A stretch of DNA of 64,000 bases from contig CAWHHZ010000001.1 in assembly GCA_963829355.1 (NCBI GenBank), positions 124,001 to 188,000 on the forward strand, read 5' to 3'. Below the pieces are notes generated by a model. That model was not told the DNA's origin. It searched no databases and saw only the letters and a list, made by a program, of their open reading frames with translations. Shown here piece by piece: positions 1-10,563 of the stretch (its first letter is position 1; each line of letters starts with the position of its first letter). This DNA comes from CAWHHZ01 sp963829355. GTDB lineage: Bacteria > Acidobacteriota > Thermoanaerobaculia > Gp7-AA8 > JAHWKK01. Both the position numbers and the translations under genes were made by a program.

Positions 1-3000
1 GAACAGATCATGGGAGATCTGCTTCTCCAGCGTCACGGTCGGATTGAATCCGGAGGTCCCGACCGTATCGACCCTCACCGCATCCGCGAACGGAATGATA
101 CGCGTGCCGATTGCCTCGCCAACCTGAGAGAGCAGGAGCGCGGTTCCGGCCTGTGAGACCGATCTTCCTCCGAGCATCGCCGGACCACCCGCGCCGAGAC
201 CCGAAAACAGGCTCAGCAGAGTCAGGTCGCCGACAGGGGGATCGCTCGAGATGTTCGGCGTGATCCTGTCGAGGGTCCCGGTGAGATTGACCGTCAGCTC
301 ATACTCCTCGACCTCTCCAAGAGTCTGGCCCCTCGAGGTCATCACTCCCTCAGCAGTGACATCGAAGTATGGGTCGTTCCTGAACGGGTTCTGGAACGAC
401 ACCGTACCCTGAACGATCCTGTAGCTCACATCCTGGAACTCGAATGTTCCACCTTCATTGATCGTCACACGTCCGAGGATGATCGGATTGGCTAGCGTCC
501 CCGTGACGTCGAGGTCCGCGCTCCCGGTCATATCGGCGACGTTGTTCTGGATCGCGAGCGTGTCGTTCGCGGTGACGTCGATCATCAGCGAGATGTGATC
601 CTGCCACGTCGCCGCGAGTTGCGGCACCACCGCCTGTCGCTCCAGCACTCGTTCGAGAATGAGCTGTGTCAGGTCGAACTCCTCGTAGTAAACCGCCCGA
701 TCGACGACGACGTCACCCTGCAACTGGAGCCGTTCCGTATCGCCAGATAGAAGCAGATCGGCATCACCAGCCAACGTGATGCCATCGAAATAGCGCAGCG
801 TCACGTCCTCCGCCTGAAGATTGATCCTGATGCGCGAGGGCTGCATACCCTGCAGTGTCACGAATCCACCCGCGACGATCTCACCGCCTCCAAGCGTCGC
901 CCTCAGCGCATCGATCTCCACTCGATCACCCTGCAGGATCAACGAACCATAGACATTGCTGATCAACTGCGGAAAACCAGGGAATCTGAGGCTTGCGTCA
1001 CGCAGCTCTGCAGTGCCACGGAAGCGGGGGCTCGAGATACTTCCACCGATGTCGGCCTGTACTGAAATTGTCCCATCGGCCTGGGCATCAGGCACGAGCA
1101 ACTGCATCAGAGCGAGGTCCAGCGAACCACGGAGAACGAGGTCAATCTGCTGGTTGTCCACGAGCGAGATCGTCCCGTCGACGAAGAAGTCGGTCTCTCT
1201 GGTTCTGAGCGCGACATCGTCGAGTACGAGACTCCCATTGGAGAGAGCGAATCGGATCGGGTCGAGCGCCTGAATCCGCTCTCCACCGACCGTGAGATCG
1301 AGACGCGTAACAGTACCGCCGATCTCCAGGGCTTCGAGCGATGTGATCGAACCGCCGAGATCGAGATCGGCCGTCAGAGCGCCCTTCAGTTGCAACCCAC
1401 TGTCGGGGTTGACGATCTCCATCAGGCGTTCCAGATCCTCAACCGCAATATTCACGTCCCCAGAGAGCTCTCCCTCTGCACCGAGACGTCCTTCTCCGAC
1501 AATGGTTAGAGTGTCGAATGCGGCCCCGCGTACCACGAGATCACCGTCGCGGACCGCAAGGTAGAACCTGGGCTGCTCAGCCTCCGGAGGAATCGGGCTG
1601 CCAAGGATCGAGCCGTCGACGAGAGTTGCCTCGATGACGAGCTCCGGACTCTCCAGCGTCCCCGCTCCGCTCGAGGTGATCTGCAGCTTGCCGTCCACGA
1701 TCCCCTCGAGGCTGGCCAGAAGACCCACCAGGGACAAATCGATCGTCGTCGGCTGCACGACGTACGAGAACTCTCCAGACTCGAAGTCGTAACTCGCTTC
1801 TCCGATCAGAACTCCTGCCGGCGCCGTCACCTCGAAGTGCCGGACATCGAGGCTTCCCTGATCGAATCTCAGATCGGCGACTGCGACGTCGATCGGTTCT
1901 CCCGCGATTGAACCGTTCCGAAGAGTGATCGTTCCCGCGCCCCCGAGAGTATCGATGGGACCCTCGAGATGAAGCGTCCCGGTGACATTCCCCTCGATCG
2001 GAAGATCCGCAAAGTCGAGAAAAGCCGCGATGTCGCCGACCGGATACGATTCCGCTCCAACGTCGAGATCGAACGAAAGGTTTCCTTCTCCGGGAAGCCA
2101 GCTCACCGATCCGTTCAGCGCCAGACGGGAGTTGTCCTGACGCACGAGCAGATCGTTGAATCGCACGATGCCACGGTCGGGCGTGCCTTTCACCGTGAGC
2201 TTTCCGGTCGCGAGACCCGTTCCACCCTGGATCTCGAGATTGACGAGATCGAGAGCCTGCTGAACAGGCCATGAATCAGCATTCATCGCCAGATCGAAAA
2301 CAGGCTCTCCATTCTCCGGGAATCGGATCGTCCCATCGAGTGCGAGAACGGCATCACCTTTCGTGAAGCGTCCACGGTCGAGCTTCAGGGTTTCGCGTGC
2401 TCCCATCCAGGTCACGTCGACCCGGGCGGTGCCGATCGGGACATTGTTGTACAGGGCATCGGTTGCGTCGATCGACGCAACCACGACCGGCTCTGAAAGC
2501 TCGCCCCGGATCGTACCGGTGATCGTGCCGGCTCCACCCAGCCCCAGGAGCTCGAAGTCTGCTGATCCCATAGAGCGGCCGAAGTTGACCGCGAGCTGAT
2601 CGAGCTCCGTGAAGTCATCACTCTCGATCCTGTACGACAAATCCGTTTCGAGATTCTCGAGACCGAGAGTGCCGGAGAACGTGATGACGCTTTCCGGGAG
2701 ACGCAGTCGCGAGGGATCGCGGAACCTGAGAACACCATCGTTGATCGCGAACTCGGTCCTGCCCGAGGCCGGCATCGGATAAGGAGCGTCACCGAACGCA
2801 ACGGCTCCTGGCTTGAGCGACGCAGTGCCGGACCCCGTGCCTCCGAGCAGATCGTCCTGCACGAACTCGTAACGCAGGGATCCGTCGATCGCTCCACGAA
2901 GACCCGTTTCCTCTACATTCCAGTCCCCGAGCAGTGCCTCGAGTGAGACCGACCTGTAGTTGAGCTCCACCGACATCGGCCTCGGCTCCTCGAAGCTGCT

Positions 3001-4087
3001 GAGGGTCCAGGTCCCGGTCACCGTGCCTCCTCCATACTGGGCGGAGGCGATGTCGACGATCGCCTGGTCCCCAGTGATGCGAAGAGACGCCCGTAGATCC
3101 TCGAGCAGGTATCCGGCTGCGGCAATCGATGGAGAGGACACCTCGCCAGTCAAACGGAAGTCGCCAGCGGTCCCTTTCAGAACGGTATCGAAGCTGACCG
3201 GTCCCTCGAGATCCTGATCCAGATTCATCACATCCGCAATTCTTGCGAGGCCCGTTTTCCCTTCGATCTCGAGCTCGTAGCTGACTTCGCCCCCGATATT
3301 CAGCGTACCGGAAAGCGCAAGCGACAGATCATCGCTCCTGACTCGAGCACCTCGGAGAATCAGAGTCTTGTCCGCAAACGTGAGACCACTGCGCAAGCTG
3401 ACCTCCAGCGGATCCCAGTCCCGGTACTCGACCGTACCGGATTCCACCACTACGATCCCGCGATAGACGCCTTCATCCATGTTCGGATCGATGTTGGCGT
3501 TGACCTGCCTGAGCTCGGCGGTGAGATCACGCCGGTGGTCCTGATAAACGAGATGCCCGCCACGGATCTCGATGTCGTTCATCTCGATCCGCGCGATCTC
3601 GAATCGACGCGGCTCTCCCCGCTTCCACCCGGGGAGGTTGTGGCTGAGCGGAGCACCTTCCGGGAAAATCTCGATGAAGACCTCGGGGTCGTACACCTCG
3701 ATCGTTCCGACTCTGACCACCCGCTGCCTGAACGACTCGACGCCTCCCTCGAGCACGATTCGTGGAACGATCGCCGGCCAGGGATGCGACGCCCCCCTAA
3801 CGTTGGCGTGTCACATCCTCGAGGATGACCGAGGTGACGCGGCCACGCTCGATCGTCACGCTTCCGATCGTCACCTCTCTGTCCATCCTGGATTCGAGAG
3901 TGGCTTCGATCCTTCGGGCGACGAGACTCTCAAATGAGGTGGAGCCGGTGTAGTACCAGGCACCGAACGCGATCAGAAGCACCAGACCCAGGCCGATCAG
4001 CAGAGCCCAGACCAGAGGCCGCACGCAGCCTCGGCGCCGGCGAGTCGCCTCCGGCTCGATCTCTGGAGTCTGTTGTTCGGCGGTCAT
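1..4087 (-). CDS. TamB/DUF490-family envelope assembly protein, frameshifted, C-terminus beyond window
   Basis: The N-terminus has a basic stretch, then one membrane anchor near residues 22-42, then an AsmA-like start. The rest is a very long beta-rich repeat protein with recurring 'GT..G..' strands, and near the window edge the motif ISSDPPVGDLTLLSLFGSG, typical of TamB C-termini. TamB proteins span the periplasm and help insert or supply lipids and proteins to the outer membrane. The start at 4085-4087 lies 8 bases after the glycerate kinase stop. The first frame ends at 3797-3799, just after a stretch reading LEDVTRQR; the second frame continues as ANVRGASHPWPAIV with no stop to base 1. 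A single indel near 3797-3810, beside a C6 run, explains this. At least 1,360 residues lie in the window. Confidence 0.85.
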
Positions 4088-4094
4088 ATCGTAG

Positions 4095-5349
4095 TCACGC
4101 TCGGGCAAGGATGAACAGGTCACGCAGATTGTTTCCGGTCGGCCCCTTCGTGATCTTGCCTGCGTATCGTTCGACGATCGAGAGCGAGTCGGACTGCTCG
4201 AGAACCTGTGCGACGTCTGCCCGCGAGAGGTTCACGCCCGGATAACGATCGGGTGTCACGACATAACCCGCCGCGTCAGTCTCTCCATCCACGCCGTCTG
4301 AGCTCGCAACGAGTGCAAAAGCGCCCCCCGCTCCTCCACGCCGGAGACGCTCACCGAGGCGCACGGCGAGCTCGCTGCAACGACCACCGCGGCCGGTGCC
4401 TCTGACTCTCACGGTCGGCTCGCCTCCGGCTACCAGTTCTCTCCGGGGGACAGAGACGACAGCAGCTCGTCGAGCCGCGCCGCGACCTCGTCGACGTCAC
4501 CATTGAATTCTTCCTCCGACTGCCCGTGATGCGAATCCCGTCTTCGAAGCCGTCTCGACCGTCTGGTTGACCGAGCGTCCCGTTGTCTCCCATGAGGAAT
4601 GACTCATGACCAGGCAGCTAATTCGGTGTCTCAGGAACTCTACCGGAGCGGAGAATGGCAGCCAGTCGATCGCATTCCGGATCTCTCAGCCCTTGCAGGA
4701 TCTCGGCCGCCTCCTCGTTGGTCGTCGAATCTGCAAGAGTTGGCCCGACCCGACGTCGTGCCACGATCCGCGAGACACATCTGATAAAACGAGAGTCGCG
4801 GTACCACCGCGAAAAGAGAACCGAGCGATTGTTCCCCCTTGAGTGCTGAAAGGTGCTTTCTCACCGTGTTGACCTTCTCGATCGGCAAACCCGACTGCAG
4901 GAGAGAACGGTGTTGGCGTGGATCAGGTCCTCTCGCGTGAAAAATGGCTCGAGAGGCTTGGCCATCGATGCCGAGGTGCCGCCCGAGAGCAGGACGAACG
5001 ACTGAAACTCTCCGCAACGCTGGGCGAATGTCGTCAGTGCTTCCCCCGCTCCGAAGCTTGCCTGACTCATGGCCGGATGCGTGCCCTGAACGACGTCGAC
5101 GAACGGAGGAAAGGCGTCCTGGACATAATCGGCGGGGTATGCGACGAATCCCTCGACGACAGACAGCGCAGAGGCGACGCCCTTGAACATCCCCGAGGCG
5201 CACTTCCCCAGACAGATCACTGAAAGAGGCTCTCCCAGAACGCTCTGAACTTCCTCCCGCTCGAGCGCCCTTCTCGTGAGAATCGCAGGCGTCGTGCGGT
5301 AGAGAGCCGTCCGGTAGATCTCGATGAGCGTGTTTTCGATTCCTGTCAT
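4095..5349 (-). pseudogene. Glycerate 2-kinase (GckA/MOFRL type), multiply frameshifted
   Basis: The family phosphorylates D-glycerate to 2-phosphoglycerate. The N-terminal frame (start 5347-5349) reads LGKCASGM, GTHPAMS and VLLSGGTSAS, the family's substrate-binding region. The next frame holds LPIEKVNTVRKHLSALKG, and another TATLVLSDVSRGSWHDVGSG. The final frame (4095-4412) is the MOFRL domain with RGTGRGGRCSELA, ALVASSDGVDGETDAAG and GPTGNNLRDL. Frames change near 4900, at the C5 run 4834-4838, near 4745, and several times between 4430 and 4620, so at least six indels. No single frame covers more than about half the protein. Either it is a decayed gene or a badly called stretch; the density favours decay, though nearby genes also have single indels. 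Confidence 0.85.
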
Positions 5350-5489
5350 CGCGTCGATTCTAAAGGGCCATCCGGTACTTCGATAGCGGGGACGCGATTC
5401 CCGCGCCAATTGGTTCACCGCTGTAACACGAGGGTCTCCGCTGATGGGACGCCCCAAGCCTCAACGACTCCACCCTCAGGACCCACCCA

Positions 5490-5622
5490 CTCAACGATTC
5501 GATGACCGAATGCCCCAATGACCCAATGACCCAATGACTCAATGACCCAATGACTCAATGACCCAATGACCCAATGACCCCAATGACTCAACGACTCAAT
5601 GACTGAACAACTCAATGACTCA
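5490..5622. repeat. Octamer tandem array (CYCAATGA)
   Basis: About twelve imperfect 8-bp units of the form c-C/T-caatga run head to tail between 5515 and 5622, with looser copies back to about 5490. One extra C at 5581 shifts the phase. The array fills much of the 300-bp gap between the broken glycerate kinase and the diguanylate cyclase, where no gene is visible. The apparent reading frames through it encode a repeated His-Trp-Val-Ile pattern and have no other coding support. Confidence 0.9.
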
Positions 5623-5652
5623 AGCCCCCCTCGGGCAGGTTAAACTGGACGC

Positions 5653-6956
5653 ATGAGGATGCGGCTCAGATCGAGAGTCTTCTTTCTGATGACCACCCTG
5701 TGGGCCGCGATGTCTCTCTGAGCATTACCGCGTTCCTTTCATGGCGTGCCCGCACGAGTGAACAGGCGTTCACGCATCTGGTCGAAGTGGAAGTCGAGAC
5801 GATTGCGGTTCTCAACGACTTCATCTCTTCACAGAACGCGTACCGGGATGCCTGGATGCGAGGAGGGACCGACGGCACTCTTCCTGAGCGGATGGTGCCA
5901 CTCTACAGGAGCGTCGTGCAGATCCTCGACCGTTCAGACAGGATCACAATCGATCCCCGCCTGACGACGCTCACCGGCAGCTACGAGAGCGAGCTTCACC
6001 GCGTCGCAGGAGCATGGGAGCGTGCGAGTCCGTCGGAACGTGACCGTATGTCGCGGAAGCTGGCTGTCCTGTCCGACGGGGCGCGCTCTGCCGCCGACGA
6101 GCTGGTCGACATAAAGCGCAGGCAGATTGCGGCGACCCTGCAGTCTCTCTCCCGGCAGGCACGCGACACGATGTGGTCTTCGCTTGCGATCGCCTGGATC
6201 ATCGCGATCTTCGCGTTCGCCCTCGCACGCCGCGCGCTCCAGAGCGTGGTGCATCCGGTGGAACGTCTCTCGGCCGCTGCCGAGTCGATCGCGGAGGGAA
6301 ACCTTCAGACACGTGCACCGATCGGCGGAGACATCGAGATCCGGCGTCTGGGAGAAGCATTCAACAGAATGACAGCGGCACTGATCGCCTCTCACGAAGA
6401 GCTCGAAGCGCGGGCGCGCACTGACGATCTTACAAGGCTCCCGAATTTCCGAGCGCTCGGCGACGCCATGCGAGACGAGATCGAACGCGCGAATCGATAC
6501 GATCAGGGATTCGGCGTTCTGGTCCTCGATCTCGATCATTTCAAGAAGTACAACGACAACTATGGACATCTCGCAGGGAACGAGGCTCTCCAGATGACTG
6601 CCTCCGCCATTCGCAGAACAGTGCGCAGTGTCGATTTCCCGGCGCGCTATGGTGGGGAGGAGTTCGTCGTACTCGTTCCCCGCTGCGATCACGACGGACT
6701 TGCGCAGAGTGCGGAACGTATCCGTTCGGCGATCGAGATGATCCCGCCGGTGGGCGACCGCCGTTCACTGACGGTGAGTATCGGCGGCGCCCTGTTCCCG
6801 GCTGACGGAATGGCGGCCGATGAACTGTTCGCGGCGGCGGACCGGCGGCTCTACCAGGCTAAGGAAGGGGGCAGGAATCGCTCCGTACTACCGGACAGCT
6901 CCCCGTCGAACGTCGTTCGGCACGTCCCGGTGCGGAAGAGAAAAATTGAAAATTGA
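5653..6956 (+). CDS. Membrane diguanylate cyclase (HAMP-GGDEF)
   Basis: It makes cyclic di-GMP from two GTP at the inner membrane. Order: N-terminal hydrophobic segment, about 150-residue sensor region, membrane segment (roughly residues 164-184 counted from the GTG at 5700), HAMP linker with HPVERLSAAAESIAEGNL, then a GGDEF domain. The active site is GGEEF, and RSVD lies five residues upstream, the spacing of the product-inhibition I-site, so feedback inhibition is likely. The ATG at 5653 gives a membrane anchor but hits a stop at about 5719; the main frame opens with GTG at 5700. Joining both by one indel near 5700-5720 restores a normal two-anchor sensor, which I take as the real gene. It converges on the CDF gene. 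Confidence 0.88.
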
Positions 6957-7024
6957 AAATTGAAAATGCCGCCCACCCTCTCCGCACCGCCTTTCATTTT
7001 CAATCTTCAATTTTCAATTTTCAA
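6946..7024. repeat. A/T-rich inverted heptamer repeat between convergent genes
   Basis: The left arm (6946-6968) is three TTGAAAA heptamers followed by TG. The right arm (6995-7024) is the near-perfect reverse complement, with one extra unit and one substitution. The stop codons of both flanking genes lie inside the arms, so the cyclase ends in Ile-Glu-Asn and the CDF protein in Val-Glu-Asn. The position suggests a bidirectional transcription terminator, though its stem is A/T-rich and not a classic GC hairpin. Confidence 0.75.
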
Positions 7025-7940
7025 CGCCACCTACCACACAGTGAGGGTCATCCACCGGACATCCGGCGTGCTCGAACTGAATCGTCGTGTGTGCGATGCC
7101 GTATTTCGCGGACAGCATCGATGTGACCCGACTCAGCACCGCCCCCGTGCTCTTCAGCGATACGTCGCCGAGCATGATGTGGCATGACAGCGCCGGTTTC
7201 GTCGGCGCAATGGCCCAGATGTGAAGGTGATGGACGCCGAAGACGTCGGCCTCGTTTGCGAGATCATTCGCCACCTCGTCCGGATCGATCCATCGCGGGG
7301 TCCCTTCCAGAAGGAGATTCACCGTCTCCTTCAGAATGCCCCACGCGCTCCAGAGGATGAGCGCGGCAATGACGATCGTGACGGCAGCATCCCACACCGG
7401 AGCGCCCGTCCACATGATCAGCAGGGCAGCGAGAATCACTCCGGCCGATGAAAGCGTGTCGCCAAACAGATGGAGGACGGCGGCGCGGATGTTGATGTCG
7501 CTCTCGCTCTCCTCGCGCAGCCAGAGCGTAATGGCGAGATTCAGCCCAATACCCAGGGCTGCGACACCGATCATCCACACACTGTCGACCGGCTCCGGAT
7601 TCTGGAAGCGGCCCCAGGCCTCCACCAACAGAAAAAGCGTGAACCCTACCAGAGCCGCGGCGTTGACGAACGCCACCAGGATCCCGGCACGCTGGTAACC
7701 GAAGGACTTTACAGCGGTCGCCGGCCTCTTCTCGAAGATCACGACCGCCAGAGCGAGCACGAGAGCAACGGCATCGGTGACATTGTGCAGCGCGTCCCCG
7801 ATCAGGGCGAGCGCGTTCGCGTAATATCCGACGGCGAGCTCGATCGCAACGAATGCGAGCGTCGCCACCGTGGCGACGATCAGCTTCGTCCGGATGCGCT
7901 CCCCCGCGACTTGAGTCCTGCTGTGCTCGTGGGATCTCAT
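7014..7940 (-). CDS. Cation diffusion facilitator (CzcD/ZitB-like) metal exporter
   Basis: CDF proteins exchange cytosolic Zn2+ or related divalent ions for protons. I chose the Met at 7938-7940 (308 residues), giving a short His-containing N-terminus MRSHEHSRTQ; the frame stays open upstream but overlaps purD. Six membrane segments are visible. The metal site motifs are HNVTD in TM2 and HLFGD in TM5, as in zinc-type CDFs, and the cytosolic C-terminal domain carries HHLHIWAI. The C-terminus has a Cys/His-rich tail (CPVDDPHC). It is 49 bases after the purD stop on the same strand, so co-transcription is possible but no functional link is evident. The substrate metal cannot be fixed from sequence alone. 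Confidence 0.93.
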   Translation of the reverse strand: MRSHEHSRTQVAGERIRTKLIVATVATLAFVAIELAVGYYANALALIGDALHNVTDAVALVLALAVVIFEKRPATAVKSFGYQRAGILVAFVNAAALVGFTLFLLVEAWGRFQNPEPVDSVWMIGVAALGIGLNLAITLWLREESESDINIRAAVLHLFGDTLSSAGVILAALLIMWTGAPVWDAAVTIVIAALILWSAWGILKETVNLLLEGTPRWIDPDEVANDLANEADVFGVHHLHIWAIAPTKPALSCHIMLGDVSLKSTGAVLSRVTSMLSAKYGIAHTTIQFEHAGCPVDDPHCVVGGVEN

Positions 7941-7989
7941 GAGATCTCCAGCCCTTGAGCCGGGGTGGACGAGCGATACGGTGCGAGAA

Positions 7990-9276
7990 TCAGTCCGAAC
8001 CGCTCTGCTTCCGCTTCTCCAGTGCGCGGTAACCGATGTCCCTGCGGTAGAACGCTCCATCGAACTTCACGTTCCTGGCAGCCTCATACACCTTCTTCAG
8101 CGTCTGGCCCATGGTCTCGCCATGTGCAGCCACTGTGACGACGCGGCCCGCGCTGGTGACCAGCTTGCCATCCTTCCGCTCCGTCCCGGAATGGAAGAAT
8201 ACGACGGAAGGATCATCGACCGGCTCTACCGAGACCTCTACGCCCTTCGCGACGTCGCCGGGATAGCCATCCATCGCAACCACCACACACGCAGCCGCTT
8301 CCTTCTTCCATTGAAGCTTCGTCTCCCCCAGGTTCCCCTGGGCGACCTTCAGCATGACCTCGGCGAGATCGCTGTCGAGACGCAGGAGCTGCGCCTGCGT
8401 CTCCGGGTCCCCAAAGCGGCAGTTGTACTCCAGCACCTTCGGCCCCGCGGAAGTGAGCATGATGCCGGCATACAGACAGCCGGAGTAGAGGCGATTCTCT
8501 TCGGCCATCCCCTGAACGGTCGGCAGCATGATCCGCTTCATGATCTCCGCGGCCGTCTCGCCCGGGAGAACGATGGCCGGAGAATGAGCTCCCATACCAC
8601 CCGAATTGGGACCCTCATCTCCGTCGAACGCCTTCTTATAATCTTTGGCGGGAGCGATCGGGGCGATTCGCTTCCCATCGGTGAGAACCATGAACGAAAC
8701 TTCTTCACCCTCGAGGAAGTCTTCTATGACGATGCGACTGCCTGCATTCCCGAACTTACGGCTCTCGAACACGAGCTTCAGGTACTCGTCGGCTTCCTCT
8801 TCGTTCTGGACGATGGCCACACCCTTGCCGCCAGCCAGTCCTTCGACCTTGATGACTGCGGGAAATCCCAGCTCTTTGAGATACTCTCGTGACTCCTCGG
8901 CACTCATGCAAACCTTGGCGGTGGCCGTTGGAATCGAGTACTTCTTCATGAACTCCTTGGAAAAGACTTTCGAGCCTTCGATCTCGGCAGCGAGCCGGGT
9001 CGGTCCGAAGATCAGGAGCCCCCGCTTCTGGAACTCGTCGACGATGCCGAGAGTGAGTGGAAGCTCCGGGCCTACGACGGTAAGATCGATCTTCAGTTTT
9101 TCGGCGAAATCCGCCAGCTCGACGACATCCGCAACACCGATCGGCACACAGTCGGCAATCTCGGCGATTCCGCCGTTACCCGGCGCCGCAAACAGCTCGT
9201 CGACGAGCGGAGACTGCTTCAACTTCCAACAGATCGCGTGTTCCCGGCCTCCCTGGCCGACAACCAAGACTCGCAT
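7990..9276 (-). CDS. purD: Phosphoribosylamine-glycine ligase (GARS)
   Basis: It catalyses the second step of purine synthesis, joining glycine to phosphoribosylamine with ATP. The 428-residue product begins MRVLVVGQGGREHAICWKL, the classic GARS start, and an AGGTGA ribosome site sits just before the ATG at 9274-9276; the frame is open further upstream but that part lacks family similarity. The ATP-grasp core shows KVEGLAGGKGVAIV and EEVSFMVLTDG, followed by NSGGMGAHSP and EYNCRFGDPETQ. Length is normal and the frame is intact. No other purine genes are nearby. It is divergent from the ECF sigma gene. Confidence 0.97.
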   Translation of the reverse strand: MRVLVVGQGGREHAICWKLKQSPLVDELFAAPGNGGIAEIADCVPIGVADVVELADFAEKLKIDLTVVGPELPLTLGIVDEFQKRGLLIFGPTRLAAEIEGSKVFSKEFMKKYSIPTATAKVCMSAEESREYLKELGFPAVIKVEGLAGGKGVAIVQNEEEADEYLKLVFESRKFGNAGSRIVIEDFLEGEEVSFMVLTDGKRIAPIAPAKDYKKAFDGDEGPNSGGMGAHSPAIVLPGETAAEIMKRIMLPTVQGMAEENRLYSGCLYAGIMLTSAGPKVLEYNCRFGDPETQAQLLRLDSDLAEVMLKVAQGNLGETKLQWKKEAAACVVVAMDGYPGDVAKGVEVSVEPVDDPSVVFFHSGTERKDGKLVTSAGRVVTVAAHGETMGQTLKKVYEAARNVKFDGAFYRRDIGYRALEKRKQSGSD

Positions 9277-9417
9277 CTTCACCTCAGATTCATGGATTTC
9301 GTTCCGGTCCGACCGAAGTTTATGCCATTGCACCCAACTCGGAAAGCCAGAGAGCTCCGGTGCAGGGCTTCCGACCGCCCTAGACGCTTTTAGAGCGAGC
9401 TCCGTATCTCTGTCTGT

Positions 9418-10035
9418 ATGGGTGCAGAGCTCAAGCTGATGACGACTACTCGGGACGAGACGCCGGATGATGATCGCGCTCTGATCGAGGAGTGCCTTGC
9501 CGGGGATTCGGCAGCATTCGAGGACCTCGTCAGGAGGAAGACCTCTAAAGTCTACGGCCACTGCCTCCGGATGATCGGTAATGTCGAGGATGCTCGCGAC
9601 ATCGCCCAACTCGTCTTCATAAGGCTGTGGGAGAAGCTCGAGAAGTATGACCCATCCTACACATTCGATACTTGGCTCTACAGGCTCGTCAGCAATGTGA
9701 CGATCGACTTCGTCCGAAGCAGACAGACGAGGGACAATGCGGTCCAGTCGACGTCGAGACTGGTCAAAGATTCCGAGGATGCGGAGCAGCCGGTGGTGAT
9801 CGCCGGGAAGGAAGTGGAAAGAATCTTCGAGGAAGTCTCGAGCCCGCTTTCCCCGAAACAGAAGGAAGTCTTCGTGCTCAAGGAGATGGAAGATCTGACC
9901 TCACCCGAGATCGCCGAGATTCTCGAGTGCAGCGAATCGACGGTGAGAAATCATCTTTTCAATGCACGTAAGGTCCTCCGGCGCGAGCTCGAGCAGCGTT
10001 ATCCCGAGTACGCCCGGTTGTGGAGTGAACGATGA
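9418..10035 (+). CDS. ECF-type sigma-70 family RNA polymerase sigma factor
   Basis: A 205-residue sigma factor with only regions 2 and 4. Region 2 shows EDARDIAQLVFIRLWEKL and FDTWLYRLVSNVTIDFVRSR (-10 recognition). Region 4 shows LSPKQKEVFVLKEMEDLTS and IAEILECSESTVRNHLFNAR (helix-turn-helix for the -35 box). A second in-frame ATG at 9439 would drop seven residues; neither start has a clear Shine-Dalgarno. The stop overlaps the next start by four bases (ATGA), coupling it to the anti-sigma gene. Such sigma factors normally turn on a small regulon, including their own operon, when the anti-sigma lets go. Confidence 0.95.
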   Translation: MGAELKLMTTTRDETPDDDRALIEECLAGDSAAFEDLVRRKTSKVYGHCLRMIGNVEDARDIAQLVFIRLWEKLEKYDPSYTFDTWLYRLVSNVTIDFVRSRQTRDNAVQSTSRLVKDSEDAEQPVVIAGKEVERIFEEVSSPLSPKQKEVFVLKEMEDLTSPEIAEILECSESTVRNHLFNARKVLRRELEQRYPEYARLWSER

Positions 10036-10563
10036 ACTGCACCGCGTACAGAAAGCGACTCGAAGCCGGAGACGATTCGCCGGAACTGCTGGCGCACCAG
10101 AGAGAATGCGCCGAGTGTCTGGAGCTCGCGATTGCTCAGGAGCCCTCCTCACTCTTCTCCACGATGGGAGGCGACGAGATGCTGCCGCCCGGCGGTCTCG
10201 ATGCGTTCGTTTCCGGAGTGATGAACGAAGTCAGGCTGCGCGAGACGGAAAGGTCGCTCGAAACCGAAGAGAATCCCGTGAGGATCGCCTGGTGGTGGGC
10301 TGCTGCCGCCGCCGTTTTCGTGACGTTCACGTCGTGGATCGCGATCCAGCCCCGGTTCTCGCCCGAGCCGGCGCCAGTCCATCAAACTGCCATTGTCGCG
10401 GAGGCCTCACCGTGACGGAAGCCGAACTGATACCTTCGATGACACGACCCGTAGTGACTGAGTATGCCGAGCGGAAGCGACCATTGTCGAGCTTCCCTCT
10501 GAATCCGTTGATGACCTGAAGATCGTGATGATCTTCGACGATTCTCTCCCCCAGGACCTCTGA
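10032..10563 (+). CDS. Anti-sigma factor with zinc-binding motif, frameshifted C-terminus
   Basis: The N-terminal part carries HQRECAEC, matching the H-x3-C-x2-C zinc motif of ZAS anti-sigma domains, and a single membrane helix near residues 88-106 (WWWAAAAAVFVTFTSWIA). The first frame stops at 10415. Downstream, other frames continue plausibly as VVTEYAE and then ATIVELPSESVDDLKIVMIF ending at 10561-10563, so at least two indels interrupt the C-terminal, presumably periplasmic, part. It is translationally coupled to the sigma gene upstream and its end touches the STN gene start (TGATG). The role, holding the sigma factor at the membrane, is inferred from motif and position. Confidence 0.8.

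Noticed and set aside
5490..5622. CRISPR array
   Set aside because: Units are 8 bp with no spacers and no cas genes are present.
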